Source of the DNA: Euclidia mi
Lineage: Eukaryota > Arthropoda > Insecta > Lepidoptera > Erebidae
DNA: 64,000 nt
Direction: 5' to 3'
Assembly: GCA_944739405.2 (NCBI GenBank)
Contig: OX123185.2
Location: 12,248,973 to 12,312,972 of the forward strand
This document shows positions 10,918 to 22,317 of this stretch, one piece after another. The position numbers and the translations under genes are program-made. Below the pieces are notes generated by a model. It made no database searches. It had not been told where the DNA came from and was given only the letters and a program-made list of their open reading frames with translations. Every line of letters starts with the position of its first letter. Within the stretch, counting starts at the first letter, position 1.

Positions 10918-11221
10918 CACTTATTTTGAGGCTTTATTGATTTGATATATTCGTCGTATTATTTTCTCTGTTTGCCAGTACTCTTTTTTGATGGTTTGGC
11001 ACCGACTTCAAAAACTAAAAACCCAATAACACTGCCCGTGTTATTGGGTTTTTCTGTCACGAAATTCTCAGTAGCAGCACGGAGTCTGGTAATGTGCCCG
11101 GTACGGCAATAGGCTCGCCCCCCTTATTTTGAGGCTTTATTTATTTGATATATTCGTCGTATTATTTTTTCTGTTTGCCAGTACTCTTCTTTGATGGTTT
11201 GGCACCGACTTCAAAAACTAA
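10835..11221 (+). repeat. Tandem duplication (about 185 bp) with a palindromic junction
   Basis: The segment from 'gtgttattgggtttttctgt' to 'ccgacttcaaaaacta' occurs at about 10835-11018 and again at about 11038-11220. Between them 'aaaacccaataacac-TGCCC' reads as the reverse complement of the start of the unit, so the junction itself folds into a hairpin (about 11017-11055). Confidence 0.85.
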
Positions 11222-11244
11222 GTATTTTGTCTATGTATCTATCT

Positions 11245-11640
11245 ATATCGTCACGCCTTTTATCCCCGAAGGGGTAGGCAGAGGTGTATTTCTACACCCA
11301 CTTTTCGCCAGATATACTTTAGTCCCACGTAATAAGGGGCGAGCCTATTGCCGTACCGGGCACATTTCCAGACGCCGTGCTGCTACTGAGAATTTCGTGC
11401 CAGAAAAACCCAATAACACTGCCCGACCCAGGAATCGAACCCGGGACCTCCTGATCCCACGCGCACATTTATGCCGCGAGACCAACGAGGCAGTCGTATA
11501 GGGTTTGATGTTGAGTTTTCCGTCTCTACGCAAAGATGGTATTTGCATCGTGTTGTCCCTTAGTCGCCTCTTACGACACCCACGGGAAGATAGGGGGTGG
11601 TGACACTTGTATTCTATGCCGTCAACCACACGGCGTCAAG
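11245..11640 (-). mobile_element. SINE in right arm of inverted repeat
   Basis: Read on the minus strand it has the leader, the tRNA-like head, B-box arm 'cccgggttcgattcctgggt', body and complete tail 'ctctgcctaccccttcgggg'. It is close to the copy at 60174-60433, with the leader at about 11500-11640 added upstream. Confidence 0.85.
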
Positions 11641-11803
11641 TATTTTGTATAAGTTATATACTATGTATTAGCGTATTTAAAAATTATTTCGTACTTTTCA
11701 GTGGGTCGATTTTTTGAAGGCGGTTCTCTTTTTTTAAAAAAGAAACTAAATACCTAGTAGACATTTTTGGTGCGATTTTTAAGTTTTCATTTTCTTTTGT
11801 TTT

Positions 11804-12000
11804 TTTTTTCTTATAATTTTTATTTCATACTTTTTAGTGTTAGGTAGGTACTTCGTTCGTTTACTTCAGGTTTTGTGTTAACTAATCTTTTATTTATTTC
11901 ATACTTTTTAGTGATAGGTACTCCATTTACTTTAAGTTTTGGGCTAATTAATAGTTTGTTTATAGTTAGATTCAATTATTTTAGTGATAAGTTTTCTGCT
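11804..12000. repeat. Short direct repeats in T-rich sequence
   Basis: 'tatttcatactttttagtg' followed by 'taggta' occurs twice (about 11830 and 11895), and a related string lies near 10600. Confidence 0.6.
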
Positions 12001-12650
12001 AGTATCAGTCTGTAATCATGACTTTGACATAGGACCTACTTTTATTCTGTGTGCCTATGGGCTTAGGCCTGATGCTGGAAGAGAGAGATGAGTCTAGTGA
12101 ATCAGCCACATACGGAAGGACGCCCTCCGCAAATGCTGCTCCGGCTGATCCAAACAAATGCGGTGGACTTGTACATACTATTGAATTGGCTGTGAGCTCT
12201 CGTATTATGCTCCGGAGAAATATGTCATTAACTGATGGCTTAGCGAACGGGGCAATAGGTGTTCCTAAAGGATTTAAATGGCCGGCACTAAGAATAGATC
12301 GACTTGAGCCAATTGAACTGCCTGATGTCATTTTGATATTATTTGATGATCCATCAGTAGCATTGCGTCTTAAAGATGTTGATGGATACATTTCCATAGC
12401 TCCAGTGCCAGCGACCTATCAAGGCAATCGCGGTTATGGTGATATCGAGAGGCGAATGTTGCCAGTCATATTGAGTTGGGCTATGACGGTACACCAGTTG
12501 CAAGGATGTACACTTAGTTCCGCGGACCTAGGGACTAAAATCTTTGCTATAGGCCAATGCTATGTTGCCTTGAGGCGGGTCAAATCCCTAAAATGCTCTC
12601 GCATTAGATTCTTTCACCGACTTTCTTTGTTTTTTGTTAATCGCAGGCGA
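12000..12650 (+). pseudogene. Helitron PIF1-like helicase C-terminal remnant
   Basis: The frame at 12051-12758 contains the late motifs of PIF1/RecD-type helicases as found in Helitron Rep-Hel proteins: RRNMSLTDGLANGAIG (about residues 56-71), ATYQGNRGYGDIERR, then LSWAMTVHQLQGCTL and GQCYVALRRV (about residues 145-180). The Walker A and B helicase motifs and the Rep nuclease are absent, so only the last third of the helicase survives. The usual ALSR motif reads ALRR, and a residue seems missing in SSADLG. After about residue 200 the frame runs into (CA)n repeats and is not coding. A host PIF1 gene is unlikely given the flanking repeats. It is more likely a decayed Helitron. Confidence 0.75.
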
Positions 12651-12760
12651 CGCAGGCACATAGACACGTACACACACAAACACTCGTACACACACACGTA
12701 CACATACAAATACACTCACGCGCGTGCGCGCGTACTCACGTACAGACACATAACATAATA
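12650..12760. repeat. Compound AC-rich microsatellite
   Basis: Runs of 'acac', 'gtacac' and 'gcgcgtgcgcgcg' directly follow the helicase remnant. Confidence 0.9.
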
Positions 12761-13235
12761 CATACAAACATATTAAGAACCAATATATGTTTACGGGTCA
12801 AACTGAGAACCTTCTTTTTTTTTGAAGTAGTTTTTTTGAATAATACATACAAACATACTAAGAACCAATATAATTATGTATACGGGTCAAACTGAGAACC
12901 TTCTTTTTTTAAAGTCGGTTAAATACTAAAACTTTCTCCTAAGTGTAACAAATACGTTTTTTCTGAAAACCGCATAAAAATCGGTTCATCCAAACTCGAG
13001 TTAATCGTGGGCAAACTTATATACGGGTCAAACTCAGAAACTTCTTTTTTAAAAGTCGGTTAAGGGCCTAAAACCTTCCCCTGAGTGTAACAAATACTTT
13101 TCTGAAAATTGCATTAAAATCGGTTCAGCCAAACGCGAGATAATCGCGGACAAACATACATACATACATACATACCTACATACTTACATACAGTTCAAAC
13201 TGAGAACCTCCATTTTTTTGAAGTCGGTTAAAAAT
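12760..13235. repeat. Tandemly repeated TE tail ('gaagtcggttaaa' type)
   Basis: 'gggtcaaactgagaaccttc' followed by a T-run and a 'gtcggttaa'-type ending recurs about four times. Two larger units also share 'gagtgtaacaaatac' and 'aaatcggttca.ccaaa'. A (CATA)n microsatellite lies at about 13148-13193. This is a frequent lepidopteran repeat whose class I cannot settle. Confidence 0.65.
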
Positions 13236-14699
13236 AACTCACTTAAACCAGATTAATGCAGCAATAGATAGCTGTTTTAATACAAATTTTTATATTATTT
13301 TAGTATCACTTACGAACAATTCACAATCATGCATTACAGGTTATATAAATTTCTAGAAGGTAAGCATATGGTTGTAGTAATATTTTCTGGTACTTTCTTT
13401 TACCCATCACTTTAAAGTGAACACAATCAAATGGCAAACTAAGCGAGGTACCCACAGGTGTAACATAAATCGTGTCTATAAGGGCTCGCACTATACCTCT
13501 ACGGACTAAGTGCTATATAAGCTCAATAGATCCCCGTTTATCTGGCGCTGGTGTACTGCTGACCTTATTTATGACTCTCCGCAGACTATTCATTTGGCAA
13601 GACGTTATAGAGTTGTTTGGTTCATTCCCCATTTTTATGGGTCTCGCCAAGATAAATTGTGTGGTGTCTAGCGGTACAATAGTCCGGTCCCGCGGGGATT
13701 CAAATGAGGGAGGGCATAATCATTCAAACGATAGTATTCGTTAAGAATTATTTAATTGGTCTCTCTTTGTTTTATTAAATTTTGTTATTTTATTGCCGTT
13801 GTTTAGTTTAATACTGCTTAATTTTCTAGCTAGCTAGATAAATAAAAAACTTAATTTAAATCTGCTGAAGGATCAACTAAAACAAATAGTATAATTAGCT
13901 GGACGCAGTATTACAGTTATAAATTTCGTGACCGATGAACATCGATCTTCGATCCCTTGTGCCCTCTAATTGCCTAAAACTAAAACATTATATCATACAT
14001 TATCGTAATGGAAAATTTTTAAGAGCTTAAATTTCTTATTATAGGTATGAATAAAAATCTACAAAGTCTATTTTCTTTGTTAAACTTGCTACGTAAAAGG
14101 CTTTTCAAAACTACTACCTATTTTATTTAAAACAGTTAACCGTTAAACACTCACACAATACAAATTACTAAACATAGTGAATAAAATATTTTACTCCTGA
14201 ATAATTATGCCAAAAACGTGTATTCCCAGTCTAAACGTTAAAACAAAGTTCGGTAACAAGCAAGCATTTTTCATCCAATGCATAAAAAAGTTTTTAGTCA
14301 AACTGAATTTGGTGCTGAAGTTTATTATTTTACGGTGGGTTTAATATAAATTATTCATTAGCAGAATACTGTAAAGCATTAATAGTATAACGATTGTTAA
14401 GTTATAAAGCGTATACTAGCGTACTCCCAGTTAAAACTTAAAGTTTTGTTCATGAACCCAGACAAATCAGTGATACACTTTTCGAGTCCAACTAGACGTA
14501 AGGATTTAGAAGCTCTGTGAAACATAGAGCGAGTGACGATTAACAATTAACTTCAAAACGTTAGTGATGAACTAGTGCTGTGGAATACCTATCTGTGGCA
14601 GTATAATGATAGCTTGAAAAGTCATCGTCTCTGCTGAGGTCCGATGGATGTGGGTGAGAACTTGTATGTCTACTATTTTTTTTATAGACTTACTCCTGG
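13236..14699. other. No gene recognised
   Basis: An open frame of 90 codons at 13472-13744 has no family resemblance. The rest is AT-rich. Confidence 0.5.
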
Positions 14700-14935
14700 T
14701 TCAATGAAGGGGTAGGCAGAGGTGTAATATTACACCCACATTTCGCCATGAAATTTTAGGTCCCATGTAATAGGAGGCGAGAGACGAGCCTATTGCCGTT
14801 ACCGGGCACATCACCAGACTCCGAGCTGCTACTGAGAATTCGGAAAAACCCAGTAACACTTTTGCCCGATCCGGGAATCGAACCCGCGACCTCCGATCAG
14901 CAGTCGCATACGCTATCCACTGGACCACGGAGGCA
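14700..14935 (-). mobile_element. SINE, minus strand, tRNA-like head
   Basis: On the minus strand 'ctccgtggtccagtggatag' (A-box side) and 'gcgggttcgattcccggatc' (B-box side) form a tRNA-like head. The shared body 'tgcccggtaacggcaatagg' and tail 'ctctgcctacccctt' follow. The head differs from that at 60.2 kb although the body is the same. No clear target duplication is seen. Confidence 0.8.
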
Positions 14936-16807
14936 GTCTACTAGTACGTACTAATTGCATGTGAAACTTCTAATACCGTATTTTTTGTCTTTGTATTTCC
15001 GTCAATGTCCGTTAGATGTTGCCAGGATTTGTATGCTCGCCATTGTGCATTTTTAAAAATGTCATCAGTTAAAACGGCGACCGTTAAAATAAAACCGTTA
15101 TTAATTTTTTTATTCCAATCTTAGCACAGTAGGTACGTCCACATAAAGCAGTAAATTCATACCTTTATTATGAGCAGATGGTTCGCTACCTAATACCTGG
15201 TTCCATATTTAATTTAGCCGGGTATTATGAATCCGTGGCAGGATTTGTTGAGGGCACATAACTGGTGTTTTACAACACCCTGTAGAGTCGTTCGGCCGCT
15301 ACTACGGGTAATACAAGTTTATTTCATTTATGTCTAATTTGCTCAACACATTAAGTATTGATGTGACGAAAAATTATATTGGGTCTGTAATGAAAAAGGT
15401 TGTTAACGGTTTATTATGCAAGCTGTAAGTATCAAGTTAATCAAAAATATTTTACCTACTATTTGAATATGTATATAGTAGATCGGCAGCCAGAATTTTC
15501 ATTTCTTTTTGTAAACAATTCTCTTAAAGATCAAAATTAACTCAAGTACAAGAAAGGAGTATCAAAGTCTATTGGCATTACTGTACTTTCATTGACACAT
15601 TAAAATAAAGTAGCATGCAAGGTCAAAGTAAATTGTGTGATAGCGATATTCATTTATTAGAGATTCATAATACGTAAATATATGTTCGTAAATTTTGCTA
15701 CACAAATACTCTCAAGTTAAAAAGCTTGCAATAAGTTTTCGGCACATCAATAGCTTTCTAATATTAGACATAATACTTATTAGAAATTAGTTCCTTCAAA
15801 AAAAATCTCTACAGTGGTTTGCTAATGATGTCTACTTTGTACCTACATACATGAAACCAGCCTATTTATACACGATTTTTTACCATTTTATAAAAAAATA
15901 TTGCTAACTAGATACCTAAGCACTGACTGGGTGACAATAATAACTGAGATTATTTTGGTATTTGAATAGAGAGTATTTTTTAACAAAAGTTATAATAATT
16001 ATATTTTCTCGACTATGCCTGCGGCCAAAGACAGACATGTTTTATTGTTTAGCGGTCTACGTTGTTGCCTTAGGCTGCTGAGTCTCCATAAAGGTTGTCA
16101 CAGACCTTCATGATAGCCGGGTCGAGGACTTGTTAGCTCTTCGAGGCATGGAGTGGTGTCATTTTTTGTGACCCACTTGTAAACCAGGTTTCACAAATCT
16201 ATAAATTTTTAAGAGTGCAACTTTGCTCTTCTAATAGTTCTTCATTCTACTACATCAAAATTTTCTTTCCGGATACTTCTTTTGCATACGTCTTCTATTC
16301 CACCTGCGTTGCATCATGTGTTTACCTTTTGTCGGTAAACATCGACGGGACGGGAACAAACATGACTTGATGAATAGCAAATGATTCATTCAATGAAGAG
16401 CAAACAAGAACGCGTCTGCATCGACAACAAATTAATTGCAGTTGCCAATTAAGATGCAAAAAACATACAATGAAAATAAAATACTATCTGAAGACACTTG
16501 GAATCAAATACAACGAAGGAGAAATAAAAGTTTGGAAGGAAGTCAAGTAGTCTACCAACTTCCTACTTGGCGTTAACAAGAAAACTATTGGCAATTATCA
16601 GAAAACTAACCTTTTGCTTTATAAAATAGGGTTTCTTATCGATTTATCAATTGTTCTTACTACATTGCTTTGTTCGACGTTGAAACGATATGGTTAAAGA
16701 CGTGACAGCAGTGCAATTTTAACCTCTTCTGTTTTGTTTCCATTCTAATTGATTTCACGCAGAATTTAAACTAAGTTGACATCTCATTTCTACATGAATG
16801 AATAAAT
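14936..16807. other. AT-rich sequence, no gene recognised
   Basis: Only short random frames are seen. A less AT-rich patch at 16010-16180 could not be classified. Confidence 0.5.
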
Positions 16808-17475
16808 AATCCATAGTAATATTATAAAAGCGAAAGTGTGTTTTCTTCTTTCACGTCGCGATAGAGCGATTTCATGGTATGATTTTTGTGGTGATAGATA
16901 GAGGCAATCTTTTTTTTTTAGAAGACAACGGCATTAGGAATAAATCCTGTATTGCGGAGGGCTTTACAAATACAAGCATCGGACACAATGAACACCCAGA
17001 CTCGAAACAACAATTTATGAATCACAAAGTGCTGTCTCGTGTGGGAATCGAACCCACAACACTCGGCGCAGTGTCAAGCCTTTGGCGGCCGCTTGGTTTT
17101 AGATTAGCGTTTTATACGCGCGTATAAGCTCGTTTTTGGAAGCGCATGTAGGCGCGTGTAGGCGCGCCATTTGGCACACGCGCAACTCGTACGTGCGTTG
17201 ACGCGCTTCTAAGTCCTTATAAGCGCAGCCGTCAGAATCCATGTCAACACTGACGAGAGGTCAATACTGTTTCGATCGACAAGCTGAAATAAGCCCGTTT
17301 ACGCGAGTCCGGTTTATTGCTGCGCGTAATGTAGCGCACGTGTAAGCGTGTATACTGAAACAATCTTATACGCGCAGAAAAATACGCTAATCTGAAACCA
17401 CCCAAAATCACTATTCCAAACGTGCAGTCAAAATCATTTTATTATGTGGAGCCGCGGGCGAAATCCTTAAGTATT
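16808..17475 (+). mobile_element. Composite repeat with Lep1-like ends
   Basis: The left end has 'taatattataaaagcgaaag' and 'ttcacgtcgcgatagag'. The right end has 'ggagccgcgggcgaaatcc', a truncated Lep1 terminus. Inside is an antisense tRNA-like arm ('gggaatcgaacccacaac' at about 17042). It is interrupted by the MITE at 17094-17400: 'gtgtcaagcc' before it and 'ccaaacgtgcagtca' after it are adjacent in the related copy at 6.6 kb. Confidence 0.5.
17094..17400. mobile_element. GC-rich MITE with about 35-bp terminal inverted repeats
   Basis: The left end 'tggttttagattagcg' matches the reverse complement of the right end 'cgctaatctgaaacca', and similarity continues inward through 'tatacgcgcgtataag'. 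The interior is rich in CGCG and 'gcgcgtgtagg' motifs, unlike the flanks. I could not identify a clean target duplication, so the superfamily is open. Confidence 0.7.
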
Positions 17476-17807
17476 GATTTTTAAAGTCATGCAAATTAAT
17501 CAAATACAACAATTTTGATATGAGATACAAAGGTATATGCTTATCTCACAGACACTTATAAGAAAAGTACGTTTCTAAATGCGACTTCAAAAGTTCCTCA
17601 AAACATTTCAACTAAAAAAGCATGATTAAGGAATAATAAACATATATGATACATGTACAATCTCCAACAACAACAAATCTTACTTTCAATCAAAAATTGA
17701 ATTTAGTAGGACCCCATTCAAAAAACATAATTTCTAATACATACTTAATAACCTCTTCAGAAAAATCAATATATATTTGCATTAGCTTGTCCCTTAAACG
17801 AATCAAC

Positions 17808-18040
17808 ACAGGTATAGGTAAATTCACGAAAGTTGACCACAAATGGCGGCCGTCGCGCATATGTACATTCGTGCACCAATGGCGTTGCTCCATTCTTGAC
17901 GCATTTAGGGAATGCGTCAAGAACGGAGCCACGCCATTGGCACTCCACCCGCGCCTCACCCCGCACCTCCACGGGGACCTAAAAAATGATTTCTGCGCAG
18001 TGGTCATCTTTCGTGAACCGACCTATATAATCTTACACAA
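17808..18040. repeat. Long imperfect inverted repeat
   Basis: 'attcacgaaagttgaccac' at about 17820 is mirrored by 'gtggtcatctttcgtgaac' at about 18000. The centre is a strong hairpin ('cattcttgacgcatt' / 'aatgcgtcaagaacgg', about 17890-17925). Reading frames of 68-146 codons overlap it on both strands and are best explained by the symmetry. Probably a foldback element. Confidence 0.65.
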
Positions 18041-18417
18041 AACTGTTAAATTACACCAACCTTTAAGGAATATACACGACCCGTGAAAGGGACTGTTTTA
18101 TTGTGCTTAATCTATGGATAATGGAAAATACCTGTTGCATTACTTTTTGAATTTGATAGATGGTTTTCTGTTGAAATAAATTAAGCCTGTTAAAATGCAT
18201 CATTAAGGAAGCCACGAAAGCCTTTTTAACAGATAACTCAATAGATTGTTTAAAGTTATTGTTAAGTAAACAAAGAAAGTCGGTTGGTTTAATGTTTATT
18301 TATGGAGCATTATTATTTATATTATTGCAATTCATAGCTGAAATATATGCTGCGTTTCATGTTTTTTTTTTATTTTTGCAAATCATATGCATAAGTAAAA
18401 ATACATACATTCATAGA

Positions 18418-18535
18418 CTCACGCCATATTAAACGCACGGCATATTAAACGCCCACTTTTCGCCAGTGTTTTGATCCCACGTAATAGGTGGCGAGCCTAT
18501 TGCCGCTTATCGGGATATTTTGTTTGCCAGAGCCT
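18418..18535 (-). mobile_element. SINE body fragment
   Basis: 'cgcccacttttcgccag', 'gatcccacgtaataggtggc' and 'gagcctattgccg' are the body of the 60.2-kb SINE family in reverse. Head and tail are lost. Confidence 0.7.
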
Positions 18536-20776
18536 CGTCCGTTGATCGGCAGGTGCACCACTTGCAGGTGAGGTTGGCTTGTGACCCTAAGTTCTTGGTG
18601 GGAACCCTATGCACTAAAAAATGTGTTGCAAAAGTTACGTTCATAAGCATTATAATTATATAGCAAATCCCAGGCTGAGTTTTGCTCGTATCCTGTGAGT
18701 TGGTGGCTCTTTATCACGATTAACCAATTGACATATAAATATCGTCATCGTAGATTATTTGGACGGTGTTTTGTTAAAACTTCCGTCAATGTTATATTGC
18801 TTTTTCTTTATCGGCCACTCTAGGCCATATTTTTCTATCACTAATGGTTGGCGCACTAAGCTCACCTCGGATGGGCATCACTTCAACTACTAAGCTGTTC
18901 AGTATTCTTTGTATGAGATCCCTTTTGCAATGTACGCTTATCAGCAAGAGCGTCGTCATCTCACCTCAGGATGACGGCGCGGTGAAAGGTGAAGCGATGG
19001 GCATCCGCTTCCGAGAGGATATGTGGAAGCCAACCATTGTACATAGGTATTAGGATCTGGAGATCGTATACACACAATACACAGATATTGATAACATTAT
19101 TGGATTGTTTATATTTCTTATATAGGTAGATAAGGATTATGTAGGTAGGATTATATAGGTAGGTCAGTTCTCTTGACAATGAAATGGAAAAAGAATTAGA
19201 GAAATAAATCATTCATTAATTCTGAAAGTTGTAATGACTTTGTAATACCATAATAGTGAATAGTATTTTTTGTAAAGTATACAATTCAGAGATTTATGTA
19301 AATGGAGAGGAGAGGCCTTTGCCTAACAGTGGAACAATGTAGGCAAAAAAAAACACATAGTTACTATAGAATGTTTTAAAGTTAGTTCGTCAACGAAGCA
19401 CTTTAACATTACTCTCGTAAACCAGATTCATTCATACCTATATTTATGTAAAAATAAACATTTCACTGTGTTTAAGTAGAAGTACTCGCATGGTCAAAAT
19501 TCACCATTATATTCTAGGGAACACACTTATTAATAAAATGTTTTTTTTTTTATTTTATACTATAGCGTCACGCGGGTCACAATTTTCTATGATGGGGCGA
19601 ATTTTGAGGGGCGTGTGGACTCTCACCCGTCACGCCAGTATCCCCAGAGTGTTCGGCAGAGTTGCAATATTACACCCACATTTCACCTTTTGATTTTTAA
19701 AATAATAACATGTATTTTAGAAATACTGTAGCAAGCTAGTAGCAGAATTTATTTTTAGAACATTTCAACCGCCAGTAGCCGTCAACCCTGTGGGTTGTGG
19801 GTTGTGAGGCGAGTATTAGATTAGGAAGTGCGCACCCTCATGTTTTTACCGTCGGCTGAGCTCCTGATTGGGCTGTCATGAACGATCGATTATGACAGTA
19901 AGTGACGAATGAGTGAAGGTATGTTGCTAAGCGTGGGTAAACGGGCGGCTTTTTGTTTCATTTTAGGAATCATAGCTTTATAAGATACGGATCAACTGAC
20001 TTTCCATAGTCATGTGCGAGCTAAATTGATAATAATTATTGCTTGATAACCGGCGAAGAAAACATCATGAGGGATCTTGTATTTCTGACAGTTATCTACA
20101 AAGAAGCTTTACTGATGTTATGTATGGATTTTTACACATTTTTTCAGAGAAACAACAAGTCAAAGAAAATAAACGTCCTCAACTTTTATCATTTTCAAAA
20201 CAGGGAGTTCACGAGTAAGACACCCAAAATATTGAATAATTATTTTACATGATTAAATTAGTATCCATGTATAGTAATAAACATGTACCTATTACAAGAT
20301 ATAATCTGCAACTTAAAGTAACTATTTACTAACATATACGGCGAAGGCCTGTCTTCCATCATGAATTATCTAAAAGTAAAACTATTCTTGATATCTATAT
20401 TTAAAATAAAACAGCTCGTCTGATCAGTCTAAAGCCAAAATTGACAGTGGATTCGATTCATACCCGGATATGGAGGAGTGACAGAGTTTTGAAGGAATGG
20501 AAATCGAATTGTGCCCTTAAGTTAGTTGATACCTGTAATAACTGATCAGACATTGGGAAATAGCGTTCTAATGTGTTAGGGGTTACAAAATTTCTATATG
20601 AGGGAGGCTGCCCTCATAATTTCGCGTAAACTGATTGGAGTTGATGTGTTTTCTTACCTTTATTATTGCAGGTATTTATCTTGTTTATATATTAAACCCA
20701 TACTTAAGGTCCATAAAAAAATTGAAAAAGATGAAAGAAAATGAAAGGTCAGTAACAGAAGCATTGACTCTGAGTT
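18536..20776. other. No gene recognised; small repeat scraps
   Basis: 19290-19345 has 'gagaggcctttgcctaacag', a SINE-tail-like scrap. About 19570-19690 carries a decayed piece of the SINE body in reverse ('attacacccacatttca'). 18825-19050 is GC-richer with a 69-codon frame of no known family. Confidence 0.5.
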
Positions 20777-20834
20777 TGTTTGGGTTATTCTTCTCAACAG
20801 AAGTATTCCTCTGTTGAGAAGAAAAACCCAAACA
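20777..20834. repeat. Hairpin, 25-bp arms, 8-nt loop
   Basis: 'tgtttgggttattcttctca' onward is mirrored by 'gagaagaaaaacccaaaca', with one mismatch. Confidence 0.9.
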
Positions 20835-20895
20835 GGTACTCTACCTAAGGGTTTGTTTTGAAAGATTTTGACGACTAATTGAGAACGATGTCTAA

Positions 20896-21380
20896 GGGTG
20901 CTTGTACACGGTGCATGTAGCTGGAGCAAGTAAAGGTGCGGGTTATACGCGTGAGTAATATGCGCAAGCTACTTGTTCAAGTTACTCGATTGTACTTGTA
21001 CGTGGTGCAAATAACTGGAGCAAGTAAAGACGCGGGCTACTTGCGCAAGCTGTGTGTACAAGTTATTTGTTCGTGGTCAAGAGCTAGGTACATGTGCATG
21101 CTATTCGCGCGGTAGCTTTATGACTTGAATCGCGTCAAAATATCTCGACGAACAAAAATTCTTTTAAAATCATACGTTAAAAATGTAATTTTAACAAGTA
21201 ACATGCGCGAGTGACCCGCCCGCGCCGCAGAGCACGCGAAATACTTGCGCGGGTGGCTCGCATTGGTACATGCTCAAGTCGCTGGACCCGCACATTTTTT
21301 TAAACGATATTTGTACGGTGCATATATCCCGCGCAAGTGCCTCAACATGCTCAAGCTACATGCGCCGTGTACAAGCACCC
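20896..21380. mobile_element. PIF/Harbinger-like MITE with TAA duplication
   Basis: The ends 'gggtgcttgtacacgg' and 'ccgtgtacaagcaccc' are inverted repeats that continue to about 28 bp. The element is flanked on both sides by TAA (20893-20895 and 21381-21383). A 3-bp TAA duplication with G-rich inverted ends is the hallmark of PIF/Harbinger. The 485-bp interior has many 'gcaagtaac'-like and 'gcgcaag' motifs but no transposase frame, so it is non-autonomous. Confidence 0.8.
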
Positions 21381-21544
21381 TAATACACGAAGTAGGCGTA
21401 ACCTTGAGACGCAGGGCTCCTATTTTTGGTTGCAGGATTATGAGAAAACATAATAAAACTTATTTATGTCACCGTCGGTTGCTATCTAAAGAGGTATTCA
21501 AAAGTTAATTAGGAAGTGCTAGTGCCAATATTAAAATAAAAAAA

Positions 21545-22182
21545 GACGTGTGGCACTCGGAGACTGCCGCGGTAAAGCTATTGCATAGCATTTTTTATCA
21601 ACTTATGCAATTATAATTATATATTTATTTTATTTATGCAGTATTTGTTTTTCTTTGATATTAATTTTTATATTTAATTTTGGTAAACTTTGGTTTAATT
21701 TTGGTAGGAATGGTAACTTTGGTAGAAATTGTACTTTTGATAAAGATGGTACTTTTGGTAGCAATCGTAAGTAACATGCTACCAAAACTGCCATATATGC
21801 CAACAATACAATTTCTACCAAAACTACTATTCCTACCGAAAATACAATTCCTATCAAAACTACTATTCGTACCAAAACTATCATATCTGCCACTTTTTTC
21901 AAAACTACCATTTCTACCAAAACCGCCGGTGCTGTCAAAAGAACTATTTCTCTCAAAACTACTATTCTTACCAAAGCTACAATTTCTACCATAACTACCA
22001 CTTGTAATATAATTAATGATATTAGTACCTACTATGAACCGCTGTAATATGTTCCACATAAAAAAAAAAATACCTATGTACAAGTAAAACATTTTATTCT
22101 AAACTAAACCTTAATTAGTAAACAGTAAAGGTCATAATACATATTATCAACTTGGCGCTTACGCCAAGTTGATAATATGTAT
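21545..22182 (-). mobile_element. Foldback-family copy A with 18-bp minisatellite (truncated)
   Basis: It starts 'gacgtgtggcactcggagac' then 'tgccgcggtaaagctattgc', the same terminus (reversed) as copies at 44.2 and 46.6 kb. It holds the minisatellite at 21663-22003 and ends at a hairpin (22139-22180, 19-bp arms, CTTA loop). The other terminus ('aagctattgcatagctttta' in the other copies) is missing, so the copy breaks at the hairpin. No transposase is seen. Confidence 0.75.
21663..22003. repeat. 18-bp minisatellite (TTTTGGTAGNAATNGTAN type)
   Basis: Degenerate units of 18 bp encode a Ser-Phe-Gly-Arg-Asn-Ser-like repeat in one direction. They keep frames open on both strands (104-143 codons). 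The same array occurs at 42838-43500, so this is repeat DNA, not a gene. Confidence 0.85.
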
Positions 22183-22317
22183 CCAACATAAAACAATATA
22201 AAACAATATTGGTAATTATGGTTAAAAAAGTCCTTGTATGCGGTTTGTATTTCTGTCTGTTCGGCCTGTTCTTTTTTTTTTGTTGTTTTTTTTTTGGTAC
22301 GTACAATGCCGAAAACA

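Larger units (their letters stand above)
10299..11803. repeat. Long inverted repeat with SINE-bearing arms
   Basis: The left arm starts with an A-rich block and 'gaaaacttaaaaattgcacc', then 'gaaccgccttcaaaaaatcg' (about 10299-10470 and 10630-10915). It is mirrored on the opposite strand at about 11341-11803. Each arm carries a SINE (plus on the left, minus on the right). The arms are imperfect: the left has about 160 extra bases (10470-10630) and the right has a complete SINE tail. The spacer of about 425 bp contains a tandem duplication. Confidence 0.85.

Noticed and set aside
12051..12758. Host PIF1 helicase gene
   Set aside because: Only the last helicase motifs are present, a key motif is altered, and the frame ends in microsatellite DNA.
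17646..18086. 146-codon frame
   Set aside because: Overlaps a large imperfect palindrome that opens both strands; no motif.
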